From: Ardenticatenaceae bacterium | Lineage (GTDB): Bacteria > Chloroflexota > Anaerolineae > Promineifilales > Promineifilaceae | Direction of reading: 5' to 3' | Assembly (NCBI GenBank): GCA_020634395.1 | Contig: JACKBU010000011.1 | Location: forward strand, 62,001 to 126,000 | Length of the DNA: 64,000 bases | Translations under genes and position numbers: made by a program | Part shown: piece after piece, positions 50,707 to 59,350 of the stretch | How positions within the stretch are numbered: the first letter of the stretch is position 1 | How the letters are laid out: every line of letters begins with the position of its first letter | The notes under the pieces: generated by a model | The model's database searches: none | Told to the model about the DNA's origin: nothing | Seen by the model: the letters and a program-made list of their open reading frames with translations, nothing else

Positions 50707-51702
50707 ATGCACATCGTCACGCTCGGCGAGATTCTGATTGACATGTTCCCGGCAGAGGTAGGACGGCCGTTACCGCAAGTATCCGCCTTCCACCCCAAAC
50801 CGGGCGGCGCCCCCGCCAACGTCGCCGTCGCCGCCCGCCGTCTCGGGGCGGAAACGGCCTTCATCGGCAAGGTAGGTGACGATGCCTTTGGCCATCATCT
50901 GCGGCGCGTCTTGGCCGACGAAGGCGTCGTCACCGATGGGATGCGCGTCGACGACGCGGCGCGCACGACGATGGCCATCATCGCCATGCCCGACGAGCAT
51001 ACGGCCGAATTTGTCTTCTACCGCAATCCCGGCGCAGACTTGCGCCTGCGCCCCGACGAACTGGACCAGGATTTGCTGGGCCGCACGCGGGCGCTGCACA
51101 TCGGCTCACTTAGTCTGGTGGATGAACCGGCGCGCAGCGCCACGCACACGGCCGTAAGGCTGGCCCGGCAGCACGGCGCGCTGATCTCCTTCGACGTCAA
51201 CTACCGCCCCAGCCTCTGGCCTAGCCCGGCGGCGGCCTTGGACCAGATTCGGGCCATGATTCCCCTGGTAGACCTGCTGAAGGTCAACGAGGTGGAGTTG
51301 GCGCTGCTGGCCGGCGAGGGGGAAACGGCCGTTGCCCTCCAATCCCTCCTCGCTCTCGGCCCGACCCTGTGCGTGCTGACGCGGGGCAAAGAGGGCAGTT
51401 ATGCGCAAACGGCCGTCGGCCACGCCGTCACCGCCCCCGCCTTTCCCATCCCGACCGTTGACGCCACCGGCTGCGGCGACGCCTTCATTGCCGGGGTTCT
51501 CTACCAACTGACCCAGTCCGACGACTGGCGCGCGCAGCTAGAACCGGACCGCCTGTTCACCATCCTGCGCTTCGCCAATGCCGTCGGCGCGCTGACGGCC
51601 CAAACCCAGGGCGTGATTCCCGCTCTGCCCACGGCCGTGCAGGTGCAATCTTTCCTTTCTTACCCATCCGCAATTCGTAATCCACAATCCGCAATCACTT
51701 AA
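50707..51702 (+). CDS. PfkB-family carbohydrate kinase (fructokinase-like)
   Basis: 331 residues. N-terminal ILIDMFPAEVG and KPGGAPANVAVAARRLG, and the C-terminal signature VDATGCGDAFIAGVLY with the catalytic Asp of the G-x-GD anion hole (GCGD in place of GAGD). Family members phosphorylate fructose, ribose, KDG or 5-dehydro-2-deoxygluconate. The last dozen residues (SAIRNPQSAI) are encoded by a known-looking dispersed repeat and are probably not part of the fold. Confidence 0.93.
   Translation: MHIVTLGEILIDMFPAEVGRPLPQVSAFHPKPGGAPANVAVAARRLGAETAFIGKVGDDAFGHHLRRVLADEGVVTDGMRVDDAARTTMAIIAMPDEHTAEFVFYRNPGADLRLRPDELDQDLLGRTRALHIGSLSLVDEPARSATHTAVRLARQHGALISFDVNYRPSLWPSPAAALDQIRAMIPLVDLLKVNEVELALLAGEGETAVALQSLLALGPTLCVLTRGKEGSYAQTAVGHAVTAPAFPIPTVDATGCGDAFIAGVLYQLTQSDDWRAQLEPDRLFTILRFANAVGALTAQTQGVIPALPTAVQVQSFLSYPSAIRNPQSAIT
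51669..51696. repeat. AATCCxCAATCCGCAATC-type repeat at the 3' end of the kinase gene
   Basis: Short direct repeats of the form CAATTCGTAATCCACAATCC lie across the end of the coding sequence and encode the tail SAIRNPQSAIT. The same motif recurs at 59712-59743 in the cupin gene. Confidence 0.75.
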
Positions 51703-51711
51703 GGAGCTCTT

Positions 51712-52551
51712 ATGGACGCCAATCCTAAAACGGCCGTTAGCGAGCTAAACGAAATCGCTCGCCAGATGCGGCTGGACATTCTGGAGATGACCACCCAGGC
51801 CGGTTCCGGCCATCCTTCCAGCTCGTTTTCGGCCACCGAAATTGTCACCGCACTCTATTTCGGCGGCGTGCTGTGCTACCGGCCCGACGAACCGCTCTGG
51901 CCGGAGCGCGACCGCTTCATCATGAGCAAAGGCCACGCCGCGCCGCTGCTTTACGCCGCCCTGGCCCGCGCCGGCTACATCGAGCGTGACCTCATCTGGA
52001 CGCTGCGCGAAGTGGACAGCCCGGTGCAGGGCCATCCCATCCAAAACGTGCTGCCCGGCGTCGAGGCCACCACCGGCTCGTTGGGGCAGGGCCTGTCGGC
52101 CGGGGTGGGCCATGTGTTGGGTGGACGCCTCAATCAGCTCGATTACCGCGTGTACGTGCTGCTGGGTGATGGCGAGTGCGAAGCCGGGCAGGTCTGGGAA
52201 GCGGCCATGGCCGCCGCCCACTTCCAGGCCGACAACCTGGTGGCCATCCTCGACTACAACAAATTTCAGGAGACCGGCCCCATCAGCCGCGAAATGGCCC
52301 TGGAGCCGCTGGTGGACAAGTGGCGCAGCTTCGGCTGGCATGTCGAGGAGGCAGACGGCCATGACGTGGCCGATTTGCTGGCGAAATTTGCAGCGGTAGA
52401 GGCTGTCAAAGGGCAGCCCTCGATCATCATCGCCCATACCGTCAAGGGCAAGGGCGTCTCGTTTGTAGAGGCTGATTTTACGTTTCACGGCCGTGCGCTC
52501 ACCCCGCAGCAGGCCGAACTGGCGCGGGAGGAACTCAATGGAACTCGGTAA
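51712..52551 (+). CDS. transketolase-like protein, N-terminal (TPP-binding) subunit
   Basis: 279 residues. QAGSGHPSSSFSATEIV, SKGHAAPLLYAALA and LLGDGECEAGQVWEAAM with the later N (LDYNKFQ) form the GDG-N TPP-Mg site. It is one half of a split transketolase; the other half overlaps it by 14 bases. Split transketolases of this type serve in pathways such as apulose-4-phosphate cleavage as well as in archaeal-type pentose metabolism. AAGGAG precedes the ATG. Confidence 0.93.
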   Translation: MDANPKTAVSELNEIARQMRLDILEMTTQAGSGHPSSSFSATEIVTALYFGGVLCYRPDEPLWPERDRFIMSKGHAAPLLYAALARAGYIERDLIWTLREVDSPVQGHPIQNVLPGVEATTGSLGQGLSAGVGHVLGGRLNQLDYRVYVLLGDGECEAGQVWEAAMAAAHFQADNLVAILDYNKFQETGPISREMALEPLVDKWRSFGWHVEEADGHDVADLLAKFAAVEAVKGQPSIIIAHTVKGKGVSFVEADFTFHGRALTPQQAELAREELNGTR

Positions 52552-53512
52552 ACAGGCAGGACTCAAACCTTATCCCCAACCGCTGCGCAACGTCTTTGGC
52601 GAAGCGCTGCTAAACGTCGCCCGCGACAATGAAAAGGTGGTCGTGCTTGACGGCGACCTGGGCAATTCCACCAAAACAGAGTACGTGCGGCAAACCTTCC
52701 CCGACCGCTTTTTCAACATCGGCATCGCCGAGAGCAATCTGGTGGGTATCGGCGCCGGGTTGGCGGCCTGCGGCTTTGTGCCCTGGATCACCAGCTTTTC
52801 TTCCTTTTTATTGTGTAATGCCTACGACCAGATTCGGCTGGCAGTGGCGATGTCCAACATCAACGCCAAGGTGCTAGGCAGCCATGGCGGCATCACCCTG
52901 GGCAAAGATGGTCCCACGCAAATGGGCATCGAAGACCTGGCGCTGATGGGCGGCCTGCCGACCTTTGTCATTCTGGTGCCCAGCGACCCGGCTTCCATGC
53001 ACGCGGCCGTCAAAGCGGCCACCGACTACGTCGGGCCGGTTTTTCTGCGCTCCAGCCGGGTGGCGCTGCCGGAAATCTATCCCATGGACAACTGCCCCTT
53101 TGAGATTGGCAAGGCCAACGTGGTGCGCCAGGGTAGTGACCTGACCATCGTGGCCTGCGGCATTATGGTGGCGGCGGCGCTGGATGCAGCGGCTGTTCTG
53201 GCCAAAGAAGGCATTGAGGCCCGCGTGTTGGACATGCACACCATCCGCCCGATGGACGTGGACGCGCTGGCGGCGGCGGCGCGGGAAACGGGAGCCATCG
53301 TCACGGCCGAGGAGCATTTGCTGCAAGGCGGTATGGGCAGTAACGTGGCCCGCGTGGTGGCTGAGCAGCACCCGGTACCCATGCGTTTTGTGGGGCTGGC
53401 CGACACGTACACCGAGTCGGGCGACCCGGATGATTTGCTGCGGAAGTACAAGCTTACGGCCGTTGACATCGCCGCCGCCGCCCGTGAAGCCTACGCCGCT
53501 AAGGCAGGTTGA
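52538..53512 (+). CDS. transketolase-like protein, C-terminal (pyrimidine-binding) subunit
   Basis: 324 residues. VVLDGDLGNSTKTEYV, FFNIGIAESNLVGIGAGLA with the catalytic Glu that activates TPP, GSHGGITLGKDGPTQMGIEDL (His motif) and a transketolase C-terminal domain from about residue 195. GGGAGG at 52526-52531 and the overlap fix the ATG at 52538. It works with the preceding subunit. Confidence 0.93.
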   Translation: MELGKQAGLKPYPQPLRNVFGEALLNVARDNEKVVVLDGDLGNSTKTEYVRQTFPDRFFNIGIAESNLVGIGAGLAACGFVPWITSFSSFLLCNAYDQIRLAVAMSNINAKVLGSHGGITLGKDGPTQMGIEDLALMGGLPTFVILVPSDPASMHAAVKAATDYVGPVFLRSSRVALPEIYPMDNCPFEIGKANVVRQGSDLTIVACGIMVAAALDAAAVLAKEGIEARVLDMHTIRPMDVDALAAAARETGAIVTAEEHLLQGGMGSNVARVVAEQHPVPMRFVGLADTYTESGDPDDLLRKYKLTAVDIAAAAREAYAAKAG

Positions 53513-53513
53513 C

Positions 53514-54797
53514 ATGTTACGTGACGAACTCAAACAACGCGCGGCTAACGGCCGTCCCATTCGCATTGCCGCCAGCGGGGCCGGGTGGATGGGCAGCGGT
53601 TTCGCTGCTCAAATGGCCCACGTGCCCGGCATGGAACTCACCGTGCTGATCGATTCTGACCTGGAAGCTGCCTGCGCCGCGTTCACCGCGACTGGGCTGG
53701 ATACGGCCAACGTCGTCGAAGCCGTGACCGTGGGGCAGGCGATGGACGCCATCAACCGGGGTCAGCGGGTCATCACCGCGGACGTGGAACTGGCAGCGCA
53801 GATCGAAGCCATCGACGTGATGACCGATGTCACCCCGTCACCCGCTTCCGGCGCGGCCACGGCTTACGCGGCCATCACCCACGGCAAAGACGTGGTGCTC
53901 ATCAACATCGAAGCCGATGTGACCGTGGGCCGCGCCCTCAAAAAACTGGCCGCCGAGGCTGATGTTCTCTACTCCGTCTCGTCGGGCGACGAGCCGGGCT
54001 GCCTGATGGATCTGTATGACTTTGTGACCACGCTCGGTTTTGAGCCGATCGTTATCGGCAAGGGCAAGAACAACCCGCTGGACCCCACGGCCACGCCGGA
54101 CACGGTGGCCGAAGCGGCGCGGCGGGCCAACAAAGACGCCTATCAGACCGCCTCTTACGTGGACGGCAGCAAGACGATGTTCGAGATGACCTGCGCCGCC
54201 AACGCCACCGGCTGCCGGCCGATGCAGCGCGGCATGGTCGGGCCGGAAGCGACTCCGGCAACCATCACGGAGATTTTTTCGCTGCGCGAGGATGGCGGGT
54301 TGGCTCCGTTCCCTGGCGTGGTGGATTTTGTGCAGGGAGCGGCGATGGCCGGGGGCGTCTTTGTGACAGTGCGCGTGCAGGATGACCGTGTCGCTGACGA
54401 TCTAAAGTATCTGAAGGTGGGCAACGGCCGTTATTCCACCTTCTTCCGCCCGTACCATCTCTGGTTCATCGAAGCGCCCATTTCCATTGCCCGGGCGGTT
54501 CTGCACCGCCAGACCACGCTGGTGCCGTTGGACCAGCCGGTGGCCGACGTGCTGACCATCGCCAAACGGGATTTGCGCCCCGGCGAGCGGCTGGATGATT
54601 TTGGCGGTTACACGTTTCGGGGGCTGATGGATACGGCCACGGCCGTAGCCGCCGCCAACGGCCTGCCCGCCGGTCTGGCTCCCGGCGCGGAACTCATCCG
54701 TCCGGTGGCTTCCGGTGCGATTATCACCTGGGCCGACGTGCGCCTGGACGAAAACAGCCCTGTCGTACGCCTGCGCCGTTGGCAAGATCAACAATAG
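53514..54797 (+). CDS. DRL-like (homoserine-dehydrogenase-like, SAF-domain) oxidoreductase
   Basis: 427 residues. The N-terminal Rossmann motif RIAASGAGWMGSGFAAQM is followed by VMTDVTPSPASGAATAYAAI, VVLINIEADVTVGRALKK and SVSSGDEPGCLMDLYDFV, and the C-terminal 90 residues are a SAF-like domain (LRPGERLDDFGGYTFRG). This layout matches the family that contains DRL, the alternative 1-deoxy-D-xylulose 5-phosphate reductoisomerase of Brucella. Here it lies between a split transketolase and a 2-oxoacid dehydrogenase, so a reductoisomerase or oxidoreductase step on a sugar phosphate is plausible. It starts one base after the transketolase stop. Activity is not predictable from sequence alone. Confidence 0.85.
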   Translation: MLRDELKQRAANGRPIRIAASGAGWMGSGFAAQMAHVPGMELTVLIDSDLEAACAAFTATGLDTANVVEAVTVGQAMDAINRGQRVITADVELAAQIEAIDVMTDVTPSPASGAATAYAAITHGKDVVLINIEADVTVGRALKKLAAEADVLYSVSSGDEPGCLMDLYDFVTTLGFEPIVIGKGKNNPLDPTATPDTVAEAARRANKDAYQTASYVDGSKTMFEMTCAANATGCRPMQRGMVGPEATPATITEIFSLREDGGLAPFPGVVDFVQGAAMAGGVFVTVRVQDDRVADDLKYLKVGNGRYSTFFRPYHLWFIEAPISIARAVLHRQTTLVPLDQPVADVLTIAKRDLRPGERLDDFGGYTFRGLMDTATAVAAANGLPAGLAPGAELIRPVASGAIITWADVRLDENSPVVRLRRWQDQQ

Positions 54798-54799
54798 CC

Positions 54800-54860
54800 C
54801 CACGGAGGCACGAAGAACACGGAGAGTCAGAAAAACTCCGTGCTCTCCGTGTCTCCGTGG
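54800..54860. repeat. long CCACGGAG hairpin repeat between operon genes
   Basis: Twenty-five bases at 54800-54824 pair with 54836-54860 with three mismatches, over an 11-base loop. The units are CACGGAG-type, a pattern found dispersed in many bacterial genomes. It lies between the DRL-like gene and the E1alpha gene and might lower read-through or protect RNA ends. Confidence 0.85.
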
Positions 54861-54879
54861 TGAATTCTTCTGAGAAACC

Positions 54880-55884
54880 ATGCCATATCAAACAGTTACT
54901 GATGAAAGAAAGCAAATTGAGACCAGCGGTCTGACGCCGGAACAACTGCTGGAAGCCCTGCGCAAGATGCACCTCATCCGCGCCTTCGAGGAAAAAGCCG
55001 AGGCGTTGTACGCCCTGGGCAAAATCCACGGCACGATGCACCTCTCCATCGGGCAGGAAGCGTCGGCCGTAGGCGCGTGCCTGGCGCTGCGCCCCGACGA
55101 CACCATTCTGAGCACACACCGCGGCCACGGCCACTGCATTGCCAAGGGGGCCGAGCCGCCCTTGATGATGGCCGAGTTTTTCGGCAAAGAAGTAGGTTAC
55201 TGCCGCGGGCGCGGCGGGTCCATGCACATCGCTGACGTGGCCGGCGGTAACCTGGGCGCGAACGGCATTGTTGCCGGTGGGCTGCCCATCTCCACCGGCG
55301 TGGGCCTGAGCCTGCAAATGCAGCACACCGACCGTGTCTGCCTTACCTTTTTTGGCGACGGCGCGGCCAACGAAGGCGCCTTCCACGAAGCGCTCAATCT
55401 GGCGGCCATCTGGCGGCTGCCGGTGGTGTATGTTTGCGAGAATAACCAGTACGCCATGTCCATGCCGATGAAGGCTGCGTTTCCCATCCGCCAGATTTCT
55501 GAGCGGGCGGCGGCCTACGGTATTCCCGGCGTGACGGTGGATGGCAATGATTTGCTGGCGGTGTATGAGGCGGTGCAAACGGCCGTGTCCCGTGCCCGCG
55601 CCGGTGAAGGTCCGAGCCTCATCGAAAACGTAACCTATCGCTGGCGCGGCCACTCCAAGAGCGACCGCCAGCGCTACCGCACCCGCGACGAAGTCAAAGA
55701 ATGGCAGGCGCGTGATCCCATCATCCGCCTGGAGAATTTGCTGGTTGGCGCCGATTTATTCACGGCCGAACAACTGGCCGATTTAGGCGCGGAGGCGCGC
55801 CAGACCATCGAAGACAGCGTTGCCTTTGCCGAGGCGCAGGCCGATCCCGACCCGGCGACGATTTTGGAGGGCGTTTATGCGTGA
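54880..55884 (+). CDS. 2-oxoacid (pyruvate/acetoin-type) dehydrogenase E1 component, alpha subunit
   Basis: 334 residues. MHLIRAFEEKAEALYALGKIHG opens the E1alpha fold; FFGDGAANEGAFHEALNLAA with VYVCENN is the TPP-binding GDG-N motif; HRGHGHCIAKGA and GRGGSMHIAD are conserved active-site loops; YRWRGHSKSDRQRYR is the phosphorylation-loop region of eukaryotic homologs. The E1alpha/beta/E2 set oxidatively decarboxylates a 2-oxoacid or acetoin. It overlaps the beta gene by eight bases. Confidence 0.94.
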   Translation: MPYQTVTDERKQIETSGLTPEQLLEALRKMHLIRAFEEKAEALYALGKIHGTMHLSIGQEASAVGACLALRPDDTILSTHRGHGHCIAKGAEPPLMMAEFFGKEVGYCRGRGGSMHIADVAGGNLGANGIVAGGLPISTGVGLSLQMQHTDRVCLTFFGDGAANEGAFHEALNLAAIWRLPVVYVCENNQYAMSMPMKAAFPIRQISERAAAYGIPGVTVDGNDLLAVYEAVQTAVSRARAGEGPSLIENVTYRWRGHSKSDRQRYRTRDEVKEWQARDPIIRLENLLVGADLFTAEQLADLGAEARQTIEDSVAFAEAQADPDPATILEGVYA

Positions 55885-56914
55885 GCAGGTGTTGGAGAAA
55901 GCGTCAGGCGAACCGCTGCAGGCGGCAAATCGTGAATTAACCTATTCCCACGCCATCCGCGAGGCGCTGCAGCTAGCCATGCGCCGCGACGAGCGCGTGT
56001 TTATGCTCGGTGAAGACATCGGCGTCTACGGCGGCGCGTTTGGCGTGAGCGATGGCCTGATCGAAGAGTTTGGCGCGGAGCGAGTGCGCGATACGCCCAT
56101 CTCCGAGGCGGTGATTGCCGGGGCGGCCATCGGCGCGGCCGTGACCGGGATGCGGCCGGTGGCCGAAATCCAGTTTATGGACTTCATCACCCTCTCGATG
56201 GAGCAGCTGGTGCTGCAAGGGGCCAAGATGCGCTTCATGTTTGGCGGCAAGGCCTCCGTGCCCATGGTGCTGCGCACGCCCGCCGGGTCCGGCACCGGAG
56301 CCGCAGCCCAGCACTCTGAAAGCCTGGAAGCGTGGTTTGTCCACGTACCGGGCCTGAAGGTCGTTATGCCTTCCACGCCCTACGACGCGAAAGGGCTGCT
56401 GCTGGCGGCCATCGAAGATGACAACCCGGTGATTTTCGTGGAGCATAAGCTGTTGTACCGTACGAAGGGCCATGTGCCGGAAGGTTATTACACCGTGCCC
56501 CTCAGCCAGAGCGAAGTGAAACGCGAAGGGCGCGACGTCACCGTCGTAGCCACGTCGATCATGGTTCCTCGCGCCCTGGAAGCGGCCGATTTGCTGGCGC
56601 AGGAAGGTATTGAGCTAGAAGTGGTGGACCCGCGCACGCTGAAGCCCTATGACGCAGATACGGTGACGCGCTCCGTGTGCAAAACGGGGCGGGTGCTGAT
56701 CGTGCACGAAGCACCCAAGACGGCCGGTTTCGGCGCGGAGGTGGCGGCGGAGATTGTGGCCGGAGAGGCGTTTGATTATCTGGACGCCCCGATCCGGCGG
56801 CTGGCCGGGCTGGATGTGCCGATTCCGTATAATCGGGAACTGGAGCGCACGGCCGTGCCGCAGGTGGCCGACATCGTGCGTGAGGCGCGGGCGCTGGCAC
56901 GCGGGGAGTATTAG
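55877..56914 (+). CDS. 2-oxoacid dehydrogenase E1 component, beta subunit
   Basis: 345 residues. VFMLGEDIGVYGGAFGVSDGL, DTPISEAVIAGAAIGAAV (with the Glu that activates TPP) and PSTPYDAKGLLLAAI are canonical E1beta blocks, followed by a transketolase C-terminal domain. ATG at 55877 has GGAGG seven bases upstream and lies inside the E1alpha stop region. Confidence 0.94.
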   Translation: MREQVLEKASGEPLQAANRELTYSHAIREALQLAMRRDERVFMLGEDIGVYGGAFGVSDGLIEEFGAERVRDTPISEAVIAGAAIGAAVTGMRPVAEIQFMDFITLSMEQLVLQGAKMRFMFGGKASVPMVLRTPAGSGTGAAAQHSESLEAWFVHVPGLKVVMPSTPYDAKGLLLAAIEDDNPVIFVEHKLLYRTKGHVPEGYYTVPLSQSEVKREGRDVTVVATSIMVPRALEAADLLAQEGIELEVVDPRTLKPYDADTVTRSVCKTGRVLIVHEAPKTAGFGAEVAAEIVAGEAFDYLDAPIRRLAGLDVPIPYNRELERTAVPQVADIVREARALARGEY

Positions 56915-56916
56915 CC

Positions 56917-58122
56917 ATGCCTGTACCCGTGATTATGCCTAAATTTAGCATGACCCAGGAAGAAGGCCGGGTGATGGCCTGGCTGGCTGCCGAAGGCGAC
57001 GTCGTCGAAAAGGGCGATCCGATCATGGAAGTGGAGACCGACAAGGTGACGATGGAGGTCGAAGCGCCCGAGAGCGGTGTGCTGCGCGGCGTGGCGGTGC
57101 AAGAAGGGGACGTGGCGCCGGTAACGGCCGTGATCGCCCACATCGTCTTGCCCGGTGAAACATGGTCGCCAAAGTCTGTGAAAGCCACACCGGTTGCCCG
57201 GCGGGTGGCGGCTGTGGCCGGCATTGACGTCGGCGACGTGCCGGCGGCGGGCAAAGTGCGGCGGCAGGACGTGGAAGCGTATCTGGATAAGGTGCGGGCA
57301 ACGCCGGCAGCGCGGCGGCTGGCGCGGGCGCAGGGGGTGGACCTGACGGCCGTTAACGGCAGCGGGCCGCGCGGTCGGGTGCAGGCAAAAGATGTCGTTA
57401 GTCCAGTGGTCGTCAGTCCGGTGGTCGAAGAGAAAGTGGCAAAGCCGGTAAGCACGATGCGGCGGACGATTGCCGAACGGCTGACGCAGAGCTATCAGAC
57501 CATCCCGCACGTGACGTTTACGGTGGCAGCCGACATGACGGCCGTCACGGAGTTACGCCAGCGCCTCAACGCGCGGGAAGATGCGGAGAAGGTGTCGGTA
57601 ACGGCCGTTTTGGTCAAGGTGTGCGCCTGGGCATTGGGACGGCATCCGCTGGTGAATGCGTCCTGGCAAGAAGACGGCATTCACGAACACACGCAGGTCA
57701 ACGTCGGTGTGGCCGTGGCCCTGGAAGAGGGGCTGATTGTGCCTGTTGTCCACAATGCCGCGCAGTTGGGGCTGGGAGCAATTGCCGCCCAGATGCAGGC
57801 TGTGACGGCACGGGCGCGCAACGGCCGTTTACAGCCGGCCGACGTGCAGGGCGGCACGTTTACCATCAGCAATTTGGGCATGTGGGGCGTGGAGCAGTTT
57901 ACGGCCGTCATCAACCCGCCGCAGAGCGCCATTCTGGCCGTGGGCCGCACAAGCAAGCAGCCGGTGGTGGTGGAAACGGCCGTGGGCGATGAACTGGTCA
58001 TAAGGCCAATGATGAAGATGACGTTGTCGGTAGACCATCGTATCATTGATGGTGCGGTGGCCGCCCGCTTTTTGCAGGACGTGGTTACGGCATTAGAGCA
58101 GCCCGATACGCTGTTATGGTAG
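56917..58122 (+). CDS. dihydrolipoamide acyltransferase (E2) with two peripheral-subunit-binding domains
   Basis: 401 residues. Lipoyl domain about 1-78 with ETDKVTMEVEAP holding the lipoylated Lys. Two E3-binding-like domains follow: ATPVARRVAAVAGIDVGDV (about 88-124) and ATPAARRLARAQGVDLTAV with GSGPRGRVQAKDV (about 128-160); one is usual. The catalytic CAT domain ends in VDHRIIDGAVAARFL (His-x-x-x-Asp-Gly). No E3 dihydrolipoamide dehydrogenase is in the window, so E3 must come from elsewhere. It starts two bases after E1beta. Confidence 0.94.
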   Translation: MPVPVIMPKFSMTQEEGRVMAWLAAEGDVVEKGDPIMEVETDKVTMEVEAPESGVLRGVAVQEGDVAPVTAVIAHIVLPGETWSPKSVKATPVARRVAAVAGIDVGDVPAAGKVRRQDVEAYLDKVRATPAARRLARAQGVDLTAVNGSGPRGRVQAKDVVSPVVVSPVVEEKVAKPVSTMRRTIAERLTQSYQTIPHVTFTVAADMTAVTELRQRLNAREDAEKVSVTAVLVKVCAWALGRHPLVNASWQEDGIHEHTQVNVGVAVALEEGLIVPVVHNAAQLGLGAIAAQMQAVTARARNGRLQPADVQGGTFTISNLGMWGVEQFTAVINPPQSAILAVGRTSKQPVVVETAVGDELVIRPMMKMTLSVDHRIIDGAVAARFLQDVVTALEQPDTLLW

Positions 58123-58129
58123 AAGAAAG

Positions 58130-58249
58130 TTGGTGAGATTGTTGGTTGGCTAGTTGGCTGGATGGCGTCTGTTCTCAATCAACAACTCAACAAACTAACC
58201 AACAAACCAACAAACCAACAAACTAACAAACGAACAGACCAACAAACCC
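58130..58249. repeat. GTTGGTT/AACCAAC intergenic hairpin repeat, copy C
   Basis: A GTTGGTT-rich left arm is followed by a long AACCAACAAACCAAC run; this copy is the most asymmetric, with the right arm much longer. It separates the E2 gene from the isomerase-like gene and lies directly upstream of the latter's AAGGAGG Shine-Dalgarno. Confidence 0.85.
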
Positions 58250-58271
58250 ATTATCTCAAGGAGGATTTCCC

Positions 58272-59234
58272 ATGCGGATTGGCGTATTTACAGCCCTGTT
58301 TCAGAATTTGCCCTTTGAAGAGGCGCTGGATAAGGCGGTGGCAGCGGGGGTAACGGCCGTGGAAATTGGCGCAGGCGGTTATCCCGGCAGCCAGCACTGC
58401 CCGGTGGACGAGCTGCTGGCCAGCCAGGCCAAGCGTGACGACTATTTAGAAGCGATTCACGCGCGCGGCCTCATCCTCAGCGCCCTGAGTGTGCACAACA
58501 ACCCCATTCATCCAGACGAAGAAACGGCCGTAGAAGCCGACACCGTCATTCGCAAAGCAGTGCGGCTGGCCGGGCTGCTGGGCGTGCCCGTGGTAAATGG
58601 CTTCTCCGGTCTGCCCGCCGGCGCGCCGGGCGACAAAATGCCCAACTGGGTGACGTGCCCCTGGCCGCCCCACTTTTTGGAGATTCTCGACTATCAATGG
58701 AACGAAAAAGCCATTCCGTATTGGCGCGAGGCGGGCAAGTACATCGAGGATCAGGGCGTGAAGTTCGCCTTTGAGATGCACCCCGGCATGCTGGTCTACA
58801 ACGTGGAGACCATGCTGAAACTGCGCGACGCCGTCGGGCCGGTGCTGGGCTGCAATTTCGATCCGAGCCATCTCTTTTGGAATGGGGTGGACGCCGTGGC
58901 CGCCATTCGCAAGCTGGCGGGGGCGATTTATCACGTGCACGGCAAGGATTGTTACGTCGACAACCTGAACATTGCCGTCAACGGCTGCAACGACAACAAG
59001 CCCTACGACCAGATTCTCAATCGCGCCTGGACGTTCCGCAGCATTGGCTACGGGCACGGGGCACAGGTGTGGAAAGACATCATCAGCGCTCTACGGCTGG
59101 TGGGCTACGATTACGTCGTCTCCATTGAGCACGAGGACGCGCTGATGTCGACCGACGAAGGGCTGGCCAAGGGTGTGGCTATGTTGAAGCAGGCCAATAT
59201 CTTTGAGCAGCCGGGCGAGATGTTCTGGGCGTAG
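58272..59234 (+). CDS. sugar phosphate isomerase/epimerase-like TIM barrel
   Basis: 320 residues. KFAFEMHPGMLVYN (Glu), LGCNFDPSHLFWNG (Asp), IYHVHGKDCYVD (His) and VVSIEHEDALMS (Glu) are the ligand motifs. The HLFWNGVD and long insertion near 230-260 match a group of barrels annotated as sugar phosphate isomerases next to MocA dehydrogenases. AAGGAGG is seven bases upstream. Confidence 0.9.
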   Translation: MRIGVFTALFQNLPFEEALDKAVAAGVTAVEIGAGGYPGSQHCPVDELLASQAKRDDYLEAIHARGLILSALSVHNNPIHPDEETAVEADTVIRKAVRLAGLLGVPVVNGFSGLPAGAPGDKMPNWVTCPWPPHFLEILDYQWNEKAIPYWREAGKYIEDQGVKFAFEMHPGMLVYNVETMLKLRDAVGPVLGCNFDPSHLFWNGVDAVAAIRKLAGAIYHVHGKDCYVDNLNIAVNGCNDNKPYDQILNRAWTFRSIGYGHGAQVWKDIISALRLVGYDYVVSIEHEDALMSTDEGLAKGVAMLKQANIFEQPGEMFWA

Positions 59235-59341
59235 TTGGTTAGTTTGTTTGTAGGTTGGTTAGTTTGTTGGTTGGTTAGTTGGTTCGTTGCCAGCAAACCA
59301 TCAAACCATCAAACCAACCAACTAACCAACTGACCAACCAT
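59234..59341. repeat. GTTGGTT/AACCAAC intergenic hairpin repeat, copy D
   Basis: A left run of GTTGGTT/AGTTTGTT units and a right run of CAAACCATC and AACCAAC units can pair over about 40 bases. It fills nearly all of the gap between the isomerase-like gene and the cupin gene, which has only a weak ribosome-binding site as a result. Confidence 0.88.
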
Positions 59342-59350
59342 CTCTTTTTC

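Noticed and set aside
58130..59341. Repeated GTTGGTT units considered as a CRISPR array
   Set aside because: Units are 7-8 bases, with no constant repeat-spacer alternation, no unique spacers and no cas gene. They are inverted low-complexity runs.
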